DNA of 64,000 nt from Utricularia gibba (Eukaryota; Streptophyta; Magnoliopsida; Lamiales; Lentibulariaceae). Below are positions 22,456 to 34,195 of the stretch, piece after piece (the stretch's first letter is position 1; each line of letters begins with the position of its first letter). The notes beneath the pieces were generated by a model, which had not been told where the DNA came from, did no database searches, and worked only from the letters and a program-made list of their open reading frames with translations. The position numbers and the translations under genes were made by a program. Where the stretch lies: NCBI GenBank assembly GCA_002189035.1, contig NEEC01000020.1, positions 992,001-1,056,000 on the forward strand, in the 5' to 3' direction.

Positions 22456-22979
22456 TGATGAGGTATATATTGGCCGAGGGTAATCGGCTTCTAAAAGGCT
22501 GCCAAAAGAGACTTTGATAGGATAATGTCAGTCAACAGACCGATATATGTCATAAATCTGACAACGATGGCCGTATGGCACAGTCTGAAAAGCAGCCGAA
22601 TTATGGCAGAATCGGCGGCCGATATCTAAAAAGCAGATCACATAGCAAGCGCAGAAAGCAACCGATATCTGCAGATGTCAGGACTCGGATGGATCGAGCT
22701 CTTCTATAAGTAGAAGAAGTCATTGTGAAGAACGGCTTCGACCCCTAGCCTTCCAACCTGTACTTTTCTCCACCATCTCCGTCTAGTAAAAACTTTCTCC
22801 AGCGAGCTCCGATAGCTCCGTGGTTTTTCCGCCTCACGGTGGTTTCCACGTAAAAAATCCCCATCTATTTTCATTTTATCCGGTCGAACCGAACAGACTA
22901 GAGGAAGAAACGATACCTTCGATACCACCCATAACCCGAAAATCGACCCAGTCCAGTATACTGATTTTCACCCGTAACA
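22456..22979 (+). repeat. 3' LTR of the Tat element
   Basis: It begins TGATGAGGTATAT and ends CCGTAACA, with GTAGT following. It matches the 5' LTR over its whole length with scattered substitutions and four or five tiny gaps, for example an extra GAA at about 22709. Confidence 0.95.
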
Positions 22980-22984
22980 GTAGT

Positions 22985-23800
22985 AATGTTAGTGCTAAAT
23001 TTATTTTTAATGTAAAATCTTCTTAAAAGAAATTATTATTTTACTCAATTTCGTATGAAAAGGCTTTTAGTGAAGTAGAAAATATGTATTTTACAAAATT
23101 TATTACTTCTCATTTGCAACCACATTTTGTTCCAATTTCCTCAATAAAGGCTATTTCTATTTCTAATCTTTAAATTATAAAATTTGTTTAACTTGTGATA
23201 GATGGCATGGAATGAATGCAGATGATTATGTTATTGTTGTTGCTTCATAGGTAGATAACACATGGACCATGTAAAAGAAAATTTTAATGCTTCGACCTTA
23301 CGAACCTCCACACAAACATGCGCACATTGACATGTTTATTTTTTATAATTGCTGTGAATACATGATACATGGTCACATTTTTTCAATTACTTTAGATAAT
23401 GCTTCAAATAATTTGAGTGCAATTAGAATTTTGAGATCATTTATGAGTCCTATGTTAGAAGATACTTTTTTTAATGCAAGTTGCATTTGCTACATTTTAA
23501 ATTTATGTGTTGAAGGTGTTTTAGAACTTAATAGCATTTTTAGTTTACTTACTTTTTTTTATGAAAGTTAGTTAACCTTCTGAAAATTTCTAGTACAAAA
23601 AAAAACAGAATTTAAACGTTTATGTGAAACTAATAGAATTGCATTTAAAACTTTAAAGTGTGATTTATCAACCAGATAGAATTTCATATTTTTGATGATT
23701 CATTCCATACTTCCTTATAGAAATATAGTTAAAAATTTTGTTAATTTATTTCTTAACTAGTGCAAGTAATTCATTGTTTTTTTTATTTAAAATTCTATTA
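22985..23800 (+). pseudogene. hAT transposase middle part
   Basis: The 23287-23571 frame contains FSITLDNASNNLSAIRILR, the hAT segment around a catalytic Asp, and then CICYILNLCVEGVLEL, which matches the C-H-ILNL-V-GL segment of hAT transposases. Upstream, around 22985-23220, broken frames give VKLVIDGMEW. The C-terminal dimerisation (hATC) region is not recognisable. The fragment carries stops and cannot make a working enzyme. Confidence 0.72.
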
Positions 23801-24076
23801 GCATTTTATCTCTATCGCCGCTTTGGCTCGTGTGCTTTGTTTTTTATTTTTTAATTTCTTTTAGTATTTGATCCTTACATCTTCTTTGGATTGATTGCTC
23901 CAAATACACATACAGACGTGGATTGCTCCAGCCCACTAGGTCATTCCAAGTACGAGTTGGGTCAATGACTTAACCCGCACGGATTTGACCTGCCTTGTGA
24001 GCTACTTAATTTTTTACACCGGGAAGTTGCACTCATTCCCGTACAAGTCCGAACCAGTCCCACCTCTAGGCATGGG

Positions 24077-25500
24077 TGTCAGTTATTGGGTGAACTTGCA
24101 AGAATGCTAACTATTGCTTGGTGATGCCCACACTTGAAACTGTTCTTGATTTTCTAATTCTCTTTTACTATATGCTTCAGGTACTATAAGAGTTCATTCT
24201 ATTCCTTAGACTTCTAGTTTTCATTGACTTTTTCATTACATTCTTCAATATCCTTGAGTTAAGCATCTCTATTGATCTATAATGGAGGAAATGAAGTGGG
24301 AAGATGAGATTTAGAAATTGATAACATACAACATAATAACCCTTAAGTGTAAACTATGCATCAGAGCTTTGACTTACTTGAGTATTGCCTGAAACACACA
24401 GTGACAACATTAACATGACCAAGAGGACGGAAGAAATAGGGTAGGTGGGGGATGCGGGAAAAGAAATGCATTACCATGGAAGAGGGGAAATGAAATGAAG
24501 GTAAGTAGGGGGATCATGAAAAACAAAATAAAAGGGATCGAGTTTTTTTTAGAAAAAGTATATTAATAATTTTATACATAAAATTCATTAATTATTCAAT
24601 TTTTTTTTTAGAGAAAGGTATAGAAAAAGACTTTGCACAACACTATTGTGCCTCTGGGTAATTGGGCTTTGTACAGTATTCATGATCTTACGGGTTTCAA
24701 CTACAATACTATTCTTCAATGGAACTTGGTATAACAACCCTATAAGATAATGGGGCTCTATACAACAACCTGACTCCTTTTGGTTTCACATGCAATATTT
24801 ATATCTAATGCAACTTTGTATAGTAACCCTCTTAGATAATGAATATCAGCAAATCAATCTCACTTCTATGAGTTTCACTAGCAATACCCATCTATAATGA
24901 AGCTCTGCATAATAACCCTCCAATACATAATTTTGCCCCTATGTATTTTCATATATGTTACTAATATATAATGACCCTCTACACAGAGATTCTCCATGGG
25001 ATAATGAAGGAGGCCACCCAACAACCTCCCACTAGATGACAATGAGAGTAGCGACTCGATAGTTCTCAATATTTAAATGTGACAACCTCCCTCTCATATG
25101 AAGCCTAAGTTAGTGTCCTGATAACCTTCAATTTATTATATTAGGTGGCAATGTGAAGGAATTGCCAACTTCTTGCCTATAAACTAAAGAATGGAGGATA
25201 ATCTTACAAGCTTTTGTTTAAGATCGAGTACCACCACTAGTGAGATTCAACTCAAATATCAAGTTAGTGACCCCCACAAGGCATTGGAATCATAATGGAG
25301 ATTAAAAAAATATTATCCGACATATCCTGATGCTCACTCAGTAGCGCCTAACAAGGTAGGAAATTAGCAGCTCGTCAATTCTTTAGACAATTAATGTAAT
25401 GGCCTAATGAACTAATATCAAAATGAAGGTATGGATAGTAACCTGATGCCAACGATTATGAGCAGGCACTATTGCTTGTGGGTATACATGCCATAGTCAT
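24077..25500. other. Spacer with no recognised gene
   Basis: Apart from the tandem repeat at 24645-24980 nothing coding is supported. The part from 25080 to 25500 may be a decayed upstream portion of the copia fragment that follows, but no motif is clear. Confidence 0.4.
24645..24980 (+). repeat. Degenerate tandem repeat, period about 89 bp
   Basis: Related units start near 24714 (TCTTCAATGGAACTTGGTAT), 24803 (TCTAATGCAACTTTGTATAG) and 24891 (TCTATAATGAAGCTCTGCAT). Each is followed by AACCCTC/AACCCTAT and later by a GTTTCAC(A/T)(T/A)GCAATA segment. A weaker unit stands before the first. The spacing is 88-89 bases. Confidence 0.65.
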
Positions 25501-25529
25501 ACCTCATCAATTACATCAGCAAGATTCTC

Positions 25530-25880
25530 AAAAACTGAAGGATGCAACTATCTACTAACAACTATTTGGGAAATTGATCTATTTGACACTCATGAGGCTG
25601 GATATTACATATGCAACATAAGTACTATCACAACACTTTCATTCACCAACAAAGCTGCACTTCAATGCTGCTCTTTGCGTTCTTCAATACTTGAAAGATT
25701 CTCTTGGACTAGGACTTCTCGGCAAACCTAGATGGCAACTTCAACTTCTAATGTATTCGAAGAGCCATTGGGCAAAATGCATGGACACACAATGATCAAT
25801 CCCTAGCAATTGGAAGTCAAAGCGCTAGAAAAAATGATATAGACTCATGGGATTCCTTGCTTGAACATTAACTTTGCATA
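25530..25880 (+). pseudogene. Ty1/copia RT-RNase H fragment
   Basis: The plus strand reads LFGKLIYLTLMRLDITYATQVLSQHFHSP, LHFNAALCVLQYLK and SLGLGLLGKP, followed by a degraded SKSHWAKCMDTQ segment. This is the copia pattern GRLIYLTxTRPDIxxAV ... AAxRxLRYLKGTPGxGL and the start of RNase H. The catalytic YVDD and all upstream domains are absent, so this is a truncated copy next to the Athila-type element. Confidence 0.75.
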
Positions 25881-26010
25881 GAGCAGCTATACATGTCGCT
25901 TTGTGTAAATACCTAATATCTATCACTATAAAAATTACCCTTCTTTGATATTCAATATAAATGCATCGATTCACATTCTTATGTATCCATCTTCACATTC
26001 TTATGTATAT

Positions 26011-29000
26011 AGACTCTGCAATGATCACCATGAAGGCTGTAGATTATTTAAGGCAAGTGCCGAAAGGGATGACAGTATTGAAGGACTTGTGTAGTTCGAA
26101 GAGGAAAAGCAAGGATGAGGACGTGATCAAAGTCAGTGCTCAAGTCTCCACATACCTGACCCAACCGATGCCAGAAAAATGTTCAGACCCTAGAACATTT
26201 TTTGTTCCTATCCAGGTAGGAACTAAATTCATCAGCAGGGCAATGGTAGATCAAGGCGCTTCAATCAACATGATGCCTTATGAAGTTTATTTGGCACTTG
26301 ATTTGGAACCCCTCAGGCCAATCAACATGAAATTACAACTTGCAACCAGATTCGTGGCCATTTCGGAGGGTATTGCTGAAGATGTTCTTGTTAGAGTTTC
26401 TAACACCTATTATCCTTGCGATTTTGTTGTTGTTAAAATGCCTCCAGCTAGGGTGAATGATAATACTTTAATTCTGGGACGCCCTTTCTTAGCTACTGCA
26501 AATGCTCAAATTGATTGTAGGAAAGGAGTCATCACTATTGGCTATGCTGATTATATCTTCATCTTTAAGACCAATGAAGCTGAAAAATTCCCTGATGATT
26601 TTGCACCTGTGACTGGAGTTGATGTCGTTGATGAATTAGTAGAGGAAGTTTTTGATGAAGAGCAGCATGATATTCTTCAATTGTTTAGACAAGATGTTGA
26701 GCTCGAAGAGGAGGAAGCTGAGCATGTAATTCTGGAATGTTTCATTGAAGATAAAGACTTGGTGAAGCTTGGAGAAGTGACTAGTGTTGCATAACCAGAA
26801 TTGAAACCCTTGCCTTCACATCTCAAGTATGCATTTATTGGTGACAATTCAAAGCCGGTGATTATTAGTGCTGATCTTTCTTGTGAAGAAGAGACGAAGT
26901 TGATGGACGTTCTCAAGGCTAACAGCAAGGCTATTGGCAGGACGCTGGATGATATAACTGGAATTAGCTCTTCTGTCACAATGAATAGGATTTATCTTGA
27001 AGACGGAGCAAAACTGGTTAGACAACCTCAGAGAAGGCTTAATCCGACCCTCATGGAGGTTGTGAAGAAGGAAATCCAAAAGCTATTGAAAGCTGGAGTG
27101 ATTTACTCGATTTCTGATAGTACGTGGGTAAGTCCTATCTACGTAGTCCCTAAAAAGACAGGAATTACAGTTGTCGAAGATGCTGATGGAAAGAAGGTGG
27201 CGACGCGAGTTCAGAATGGCTGGAGGGTATGTATTGACTACATGAAGCTGAATGAAGTCCCAAGGAAGGATCACTACCCTCTACCCTTCGTGGACCAAAT
27301 GTTGGACAAGTTAAGTGGTAAAAGTTTTTATTGCTTTCTTGATGGGTACTCAGGGTATAACCAAGTTGCTATGGCACCGGATGATCAAGAAAAGATGACT
27401 TTTTCCTGTCCCTTTGGCACCTATGCGTACAAGAAGATGCCATTTGGTCTCTGCAACGCCCCAACGACTTTTCAAAGGTGTGTCACCAGCATTTTTTCGG
27501 ATTATATTGATGATTTCATTGAAGTATTCATGGACGACTTTACTGTGCATGGAACTAGTTTTGATGATTGTTTGAATCATTTAGAACTTGTTTTGAAACG
27601 TTATGTTGAGAAAGATTTAGTTTTGAACTCTGAAAAATGCCATTTCATGGTACGCCAAAGAATTGTACTTGTGCATTTTTAGGCCATGTCGGATTTTATA
27701 GGAGGTTTGTTAAAGGGTTTTCTCAAATTGCTCGACCACTAACCAATCTCTTGTAGAAGGATGCTGAGTTTATTTTTTCAGATGAATGTAAGCATGCTTT
27801 TGAAACTCTCAAGGCAACCGTGACATCAGCTCCTATCATACAAGCGCCCAACTGGAGTGAGCCATTCCATGTGATGGCTGATGCATCCAACTATGCAGTA
27901 GGAGCTGTGTTGGGCCAGAAACTGGATGGAGAAGACACTGTCATCAGTTATGCCTCCAGAACCTTGGATAATGCTCAAGCAAATTACACTACAACCGAGA
28001 AGGAGATGCTAGCTATTGTATTTGCCTTGGAAAAGTTCAGAAGATATTTTTTGGGTAACAAAGTGATTGTGCATACAAACCATGCCGCCATCAAACACCT
28101 CATGTCCAAGAAGGAGACCAAGCCGAGGCTTATGAGGTGGGTCTTATTGATGCAAGAGTTCAATGTGGAAATCAGGGATAAGCCTGGGAAGCTCAATGAA
28201 GTTGCAGATCATCTTAGTAGAATAGAGCAACCCATGGATGGTGTTCCAATTGTTGAAGAATTTCCAGATGAACAACTCTGTGCAATTAAGGCTGATGCAG
28301 ATAAGACTAGTGAACTATGGTATGCTGACATAGCCAATTATCTATGCACTGGAGAGATGGCTTTGGACTTAAAGAGTTATGAGAAGCTGAAGTTGAAGAG
28401 TGAGAGTAAGCACTATTTATGGAATGACCCCTATCTGTGGAAAAATTGTGCTGATGCTGTTGTGCGACGCTGCTTGACTGAAGATGATATTCAGCAAGTG
28501 TTGGCATTCTGTCATGCATCTCCTTGTGGAGGGCACCATGGTCCTAACCGTACTACCAAGAAGGTGCTGGATTGTGGTTATTATTGGCCAACAGTTTTCA
28601 AAGATGCCAAGTCTTACTGTAAGAGCTGCGAGAACTGCTAGAGAACGGCTATGAGTACATCTTGATGGCCGTAGACTTTGTTTCAAAGTGGATAGAGGCA
28701 ATCCCCACCAAGTCAATTCAATGATACGCTTTCTGAAGAATAATATCTTTGTGAGGTTTGGAACACCCAAAGTCTTGATCAGTGATCGTGGAAGCCATTT
28801 CTTTAACAAGGCTATGGAGAGACTGCTGAAAAGCTACGGAGTCTGGTACAAGCCATCTAACTCCTACCAATGGGCAGGCAGAAGTTTCTAATCGGGAGAT
28901 CAAACAAATTTTGGAAAAGACTGTGACTTCTTCTCGCAAGGACTGGAGCTCCAAGTTGAGTGACACCTTGTGGGCAATTCGCACAGCCTTCAAAACCCCC

Positions 29001-29490
29001 ATCCGTATGTCTCCTTTTCGTCTTGTAAATGGTAAACATTGCCATTTGCTCATTGAATTAGAGCAGAAGGCAAGATGGGCGATCTAGCGAGTGAACTTGG
29101 AGATTCAAGGCAGTGGTGACTTGAGAAAGCTCCAACTTTCAGAGCTTGATGAGCTAAGACATGAGGCCTACATGAATTCTAAAATCTTCAAGGAACGCAC
29201 GAAGTAGTTCCATGACTATCAGATCTTGCGAAAGCACTTTGAACCTGGACAAAAGGTATTATTATTTTAGTCTAAACTCAAACTTCACCCAGGTAAACTG
29301 AAATCTCGTTGGGAAGGACCTTTTATGATTAAACATGTGAATCCTAACGGTTCCATTGAGTTGTTTGATAGAGACATGCATAGCTCATTCACTATGAACG
29401 GTCACAAATTGAAAGTGTTCCATGAGCTTATGATTTATGAAGTGGGACACCCTATGGATGCGGTGGCATTCACTGAAATTCCCCTCTAAG
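26011..29490 (+). pseudogene. Athila copy 1 pol: PR, RT, RNase H, IN
   Basis: The first frame (to 26791) contains the protease with AMVDQGASINMMPYEVY near residue 95, where Athila proteases usually have DLGAS. A TAA then precedes the RT, with VCIDYMKLNE, FLDGYSGYNQ and the catalytic FMDDF at about 27530. RNase H follows ([27 protein letters not shown]), then the integrase zinc domain (SPCGGHHGP ... CKSCENC) and the core with SDRGSHFF and NGQAEVSN. Compared with copy 2 there are gaps of about 100-130 bases near 27678 and 28640 and 11 bases near 28867, all breaking the frame. Confidence 0.87.
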
Positions 29491-29837
29491 TGATTATGCA
29501 CTTAAGTCTTACCCTAAGACTTATTTTAGGGTCCTCGCTGGGAGGTAACCAGTATTTTCCCCTTTTATTTCCTTTATGCATTTTTATTTTATTTTTGCAC
29601 TTTTAGTTATGCATTATGTTTCTCGTGCGGTTGCAATCTGTTATCTTGTTGGTTTTTCTACCCCACTGTTAGTTTCTAATGCCATAGCCCATTTCCTGTG
29701 TAGTTGCAATTCTTTTCTTTATTTTTTTAGTTACACAGGCCCAGTAGGTTCAATTTAAAAGAGTGGGAACCCTTCTTCCAAAAAGTCACTTTCTCTCTTT
29801 CGCAACCCTTGCCTCTTTTCTCTGTTGCCACTCTTCC

Positions 29838-32070
29838 ATGGCAAACCTCCCATCTTCCGACTCAACCGCCATGCCGCTGGCCACCCTTGACCAACCATCT
29901 GTTCTGGCAGCCTCCGTAACCACCAACCCAACCTCTACCATGCCACAAACTATTCAGTTCTTCCTCCAATCTATCACTGCGTCCTCTGCCACGAGCCCTA
30001 GGCCCTCTTCCGATGAAATGCTGCTCGCTGCGCAGGTGGAAGCCGACATTTTGCAGTTGCTGCTGAGTTTACGCATAGTCCAGTTGCTCGCTTCCAGCGC
30101 TCCTTTACCCACTCCTGCATCTCAGCCAGCCCCTGCTGCTGTTACACCCTCACCGCACCAGCGTTCCTCACTGCAGCCTGCTTCTCCGATTCTGAATCTG
30201 GTGGGTGCGCTTGATTTTTCCCTTACTTTGGCTACCCCTCGCCCCTCGACTGCTGCCCCGACCACCCACCACCGCACCCCTTCCCCACCTCCGGTGGTTA
30301 CTATTTCTGCTACTCCTCCACCACCGGCGTCCTTCACCCCTGGACCCCCGCTTACACCGGACTCTATTTATGCGGATTTCCTTGAGGACCAAGAATTTTC
30401 AGACCCCTGAAGAAGGGTATTTTCGAGAGTGCGGCCCCTGCTATCACTTCCGCTCTGGATGCTGCAAGAGCACTGCTCCCGCAGGGAATACCACGGCGAG
30501 ACCTGTTACGGGCAAGCGAAGTAGAGTCAAGCAGTGTGTGACTCATCGGACCTACAGAACGCGCAAGCAAAGGGCAGAGGAAGACGATTTGGCAGCCAAA
30601 CAGTGGGAGGAAGAGAATGCTGCCAGCAAGAAGAACAGTGTAGCAGCAGCGCCCAAGAACAAGGCCCCAAAGAAGGCTCCTGCCCCTGCCTAGGTACCCT
30701 CTGAGCCAACAAGAGAGGCAGTATCTGCTAGTGAAAAGAAGGTCACGGCAACAAGCAAGAAGCCACCAGCAAGACAGAGTCCCGAACCAGCCCCCGCACC
30801 TACCGAGACAGCGAGGAAGGAGGACGCCATTGTTCGAAGAGAACACTCATAGAGAACCACCAAGGAATAGAAGAAACGGCCTCGCGAAGAGAGGGAGGCT
30901 GGCAACACACAAAAGGGTGGCAAAGCTAAGCAACGCAAGGTAGAGAAAGGTAAACAGAAAATGACTGAACCCCCTATTGGCTCCACTATTTTTGCAGATA
31001 GGGACATTACCATGTCAAAATTGGAGGACTGCTCAAGAAGAATGACTGGAGGAGGGCGTGCATTTTTCACCAAGGAGGACACAGAGATTTTTACAGAGCA
31101 CCTACGGTTCATAAGCAGAGCCCACAAGGAAAAGTTGGATATAATTTTTGGAGCAGGGCCGGAACCGGTGCGCTATCTAGACACTGAAATACTTCAGCAC
31201 CTCGGTATTGAGCAGGAGGTAAATGAACGGTTGGCTGGTACACCATTCCTTCACATTTTTCAGAACAAGCTGCCTACTTGTGCTGAACTGTGTTACGAAT
31301 TTTTCATGACATTTGTGTACGATGTGCCTGAAACTGTTTTTGCTCCTGGCATTCTTCGATTTAGACTATTTGGGAAATGGTTTGCCTATTATTTAGCTGA
31401 TTGTAATAGAGCTTTAGGATTTGTTTCTGAAGACGACGTGAACTCCACTACTTTTCAGACTTACATGTTTGATTTTCCTGGTGTTGAATATTTTGATGAA
31501 CAAGAAGTATATGAGCAATTGACTAGGCAGTGTGAGGTTATTTTTAAACAAAAAGGGACTAAGGCTAGTCTTATAGTTGATCCCGTGTGGAGAATTATTC
31601 ATGTGCTCCTTTCTGCTTCCTTTTTCCAGCATCAACGTGCCTTCAATTCCTTGTTTAAAAATGAGACTTTTATTTTGTGGAGTTTAATGATGAAAAGGCC
31701 ATTGAATGTTGGTGCTTTACTTGCCAATATGATGAAAAAGGAAGTAGGAAATAGGACCCGTGTGCTGACTTTACGGTTTGGAAACTGGATTTCTTATTTG
31801 GCTTTAAAAGAATTCGGTCCTGATGCTTTAGAAAATGCCAATTTGCACATTGGACCCCCTAATCTCCCCATTGACTTGTCTTTCCTCACGAATATTGGCA
31901 TGATTCGACTTGCCAAAGGCAAGATCGTGTTTTTATTGAGCACAGGTGAAGGAAACGTTGTGGAGCAACCCCTGCCCAATGCTCAGGCAGCTTCTACATC
32001 TGCTGGGGCAGGGGAAGCATCTGTGAAAAGTGGAGAGTGCTGCTGTTTGAAGGAAGTTCGTGAGCTGTGA
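29838..32070 (+). pseudogene. Athila ORF1-like gene in the env position
   Basis: The gene opens with MANLPSS at 29838 and has a Pro/Ala/Ser/Thr-rich N-terminal part that stops at 30410. It shifts frame into a basic Lys/Ala/Glu-rich part (HRTYRTRKQRAEEDDLAAK near 30550) with further stops. It then runs 30961-32070 without a stop for 369 codons. The last part matches the Athila ORF1 family as I remember it: MTGGGRAFFTKEDTEIF, CYEFFMTFVYDVPE, FRLFGKWFAYYL, then HIGPPNLPIDLSFLTNIGMI. The gene lies between integrase and 3' LTR where env would be, but I see no signal peptide or membrane anchor of an envelope protein in this part. Its function is not established. Confidence 0.72.
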
Positions 32071-32947
32071 GGTACGGTTGGAACTCTGAAGATGTACTTG
32101 GAAATTCTACTTGATTTGCAAACAAATGCAGGTCCTACCGTCCCTTATAAACGTTGATGAGACTTTTACCCTGTTTTGTGTATATGTGTTTGGTTTAGTT
32201 CTTACCTGCTTAAGACTTATTTGAGGGTAGCGAGATTTCAGAGAAGTGCATGCATGTCGCCTGTGTTTTACTCTGTTGAACTAGGCGTTACTTGTGAATA
32301 GCTGGTATGTTGCACATTGATACGTGGCTGTGAGTTGAGCTTAGTGAGACATGTAGCTCATGGCTGATGCACATAAAAGATTTTCAATGCTAAAAGGCGG
32401 GCACACGAGAAAAGCCGTGCTGTAAAAATAAAAAAAATTAGAAGAACTTGAGACTTCAACACTACAAGCCCTACATTTTTCCTGAACATACTTAGTAGTC
32501 TAGCCAGCCACTCTAGGAGCAATAAGGATGCATGAACGGGAGGGGACTATGTCAGGGTAGTAGTGAACAAGTTCTCAACCCTTTTTATTTTCATTTAGTA
32601 CCTCCATGTGCATCATTTTCATCTTTCAGCCATAACACCCCCATAAGTCTTAAGTGTCTCACTGGGTAAAGCCATATATGTCACTGATTGAATGCTACTG
32701 CTTGCTAGGATCAAGTTAAAACTAGTGCAGATGTGATTTTTGAACACTCGATGCATGCGAGTAACCTCTATTATCTTGCTTGAGTGAAATTTTTATTCCT
32801 AGCACTTGCTATATCTTACCTTCACTCATTACATGGATAGCATGACCGGAACCCTTTTTCTTTCTCTCAGCAGACTCAACCTTAGATTTTCTGTTTTATT
32901 TTCTGTTTTAGACTTGAGGACAAGTCTAGAGTCGTTGTAGGATAGTG
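32071..32947 (+). other. Athila copy 1, untranslated region before the 3' LTR
   Basis: The stretch is non-coding and shares blocks with copy 2 at about 46960-47531, including AAAAGGCGGGCACAC and the words CTTGAGGACAAGTCTAGAG shortly before the LTR. The GAGGACAAG word close to the LTR is typical of Athila-type elements. Confidence 0.7.
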
Positions 32948-34168
32948 TGATAACACCATTTTTATTGTGTTTTTATATATGTTTTTAAGTGTGTTTTGTT
33001 GGGTTAAATGTTGATTAGGGCACTAAAATGTCTTCTTTTGTGCATTCAGTCTGTTAAAATGTGTTTATTGTGAAAATAGATTCAATTGGCAACAAGTGAG
33101 CCGAAAATTCTAATATTTCGTCTAGTCTGTGTTTTAAGTCTTACCAGAGTAAGAGCTAGTACTGCAGCAACGTACTTTCCGCGTTGAGAAGTCAAAAAGG
33201 GATAGAAAAGCTGTGCAAAAGCCACTTTCCACCGAAAATAGCCGCCCTTCTGAAGAGATAAGATATGGAGCAGAGATCTCCCTTCTAGAAGCATGAGGAA
33301 AAGACCAAGCTACCCTTAATTTTGAGCTGCAAAAGGGAAAAGGAAGGGAGAGAAGAAGGAGAGTGCACTGTGCACGCAGAGTGCACAAATAGCAAACAGA
33401 AGCGAGGGGAACAAGGAGAACGCCGTTTCTCCAGCGAAAGTCTCCAACGACCTCCAGATCTGCGTGTCCACACCACCGTTCCGGCCAGAACTTCGATTTC
33501 CATCAGATCTCCAGCCCATAGAAGCATCCTGCAACTTTTATTTACAGATTTCTACACTCCTTTTTCTGCGTGAACTTGCTACTGTTATTGTCGTCGTTTT
33601 TATGCTTTCTGTTGTGTTTCGGTACCCTATTGTGAATAAGAAACTAGTTGGAGACCTTATTTTAGCTTATGAACATGCTATTGTTTACCCTTTTCGTGCT
33701 TTGCCTTAAGTTTAACGCGATTTACTGTTCCTGCGAACCATGCTCTATTTCTGCAAACCAATACTCTGTTTTTAAGCATTCCAAAGCTAGGTTTAAGTCT
33801 ATGGGCTCTCTTGAGTGACACAAGAGCTAGACCCTGATGTAAAACCCAGCCAAATTACTTTTATTTTATGTTTTCTGCACCTTCACGTCAATTTCAATCC
33901 CTTTTCACCCCTGCAACTCGCTTATTGCAGTTACTGTTATTTTAGATCTTACCCGCGTTAGAACTAAACTCCAGAAAACCCCCCTGTTTCTAGTAAATGT
34001 GTTAAACTTCAGGAAATTACAACCATTCCCTGTGGATTCGACCCTTACTTGCCACACTACATTAATTCTTGTGATTTGTGTAGTAGATTAGCTTGGTTTA
34101 TAAATTTCTTTTGATGTGTTGAATGTGCTAAATCGCAACATTTAGCAAACCCATTCCAACGTCCATCA
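32948..34168 (+). repeat. 3' LTR of Athila copy 1
   Basis: It begins TGATAACACCATTTTTATTG and ends GTCCATCA, 1221 bases. It aligns with the copy 2 LTR at 47532-48451, which lacks about 300 bases near the middle. The segment CCCTGTGGATTCGACCCTTACTTGCC near the end is typical of this LTR class. Confidence 0.85.
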
Positions 34169-34195
34169 CCATCTTCACATTCTCCACACAAAACC

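Larger units (their letters stand above)
13846..22979 (+). mobile_element. Full-length Tat-lineage Ty3/gypsy retrotransposon
   Basis: This 9.1-kb element has LTRs of 523 and 524 bases starting TGATG and ending TAACA. Exact 5-bp target duplications GTAGT lie at 13841-13845 and 22980-22984, inside the hAT element. The order is LTR, primer-binding site, gag, protease, reverse transcriptase, RNase H, a second (archaeal-type) RNase H, integrase, an untranslated repeat-bearing region, an antisense gene, LTR. A second RNase H, a long 3' region and antisense ORFs are marks of the Tat lineage. By eye the LTRs differ at about 35-40 positions (near 7 %), so it is not recent. The coding frames have several stops and at least one large loss in gag. 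Confidence 0.93.
13007..24068 (+). mobile_element. Decayed hAT transposon split by the Tat element
   Basis: The two outer parts (13007-13845 and 22985-24068) carry the start and the middle of a hAT transposase. The ends read TAGAG and CTCTA, and GGCATGGG stands directly outside both (12999-13006 and 24069-24076). An 8-bp duplication is what hAT elements leave. An AT-rich interior and an imperfect hairpin at 13112-13165 (AGGTGGATGGG ... CCATATCCACCT) fit a hAT subterminal region. Without the inserted Tat element, the hAT copy is about 1.9 kb, shorter than an autonomous hAT. The ends are a candidate only, since the terminal repeats match over just five bases. Confidence 0.62.
26011..34168 (+). 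mobile_element. Athila-type Ty3/gypsy element, copy 1, 5'-truncated
   Basis: This copy starts inside pol just before the protease and lacks the 5' LTR, primer site and gag. It continues through pol, an Athila ORF1-like gene in the env position, a long untranslated part and a 3' LTR. It is close in sequence to copy 2 at 40948-48451 wherever both are present, and alignment of the two defines the left break near 26011. The right end was set at CATCA, the point where similarity to the target-duplicated copy 2 LTR ends. No target duplication can be shown for a truncated copy. Confidence 0.87.

Noticed and set aside
30122-30846. Several minus-strand frames of 60-160 codons, Gly/Arg- or Leu-rich
   Set aside because: They are shadows of the Pro/Ala-rich env-position gene on the plus strand.
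33285-33573. Overlapping frames of 80-84 codons on both strands
   Set aside because: They lie inside the 3' LTR of Athila copy 1 and have no coding signature; LTR sequence is expected to be non-coding.
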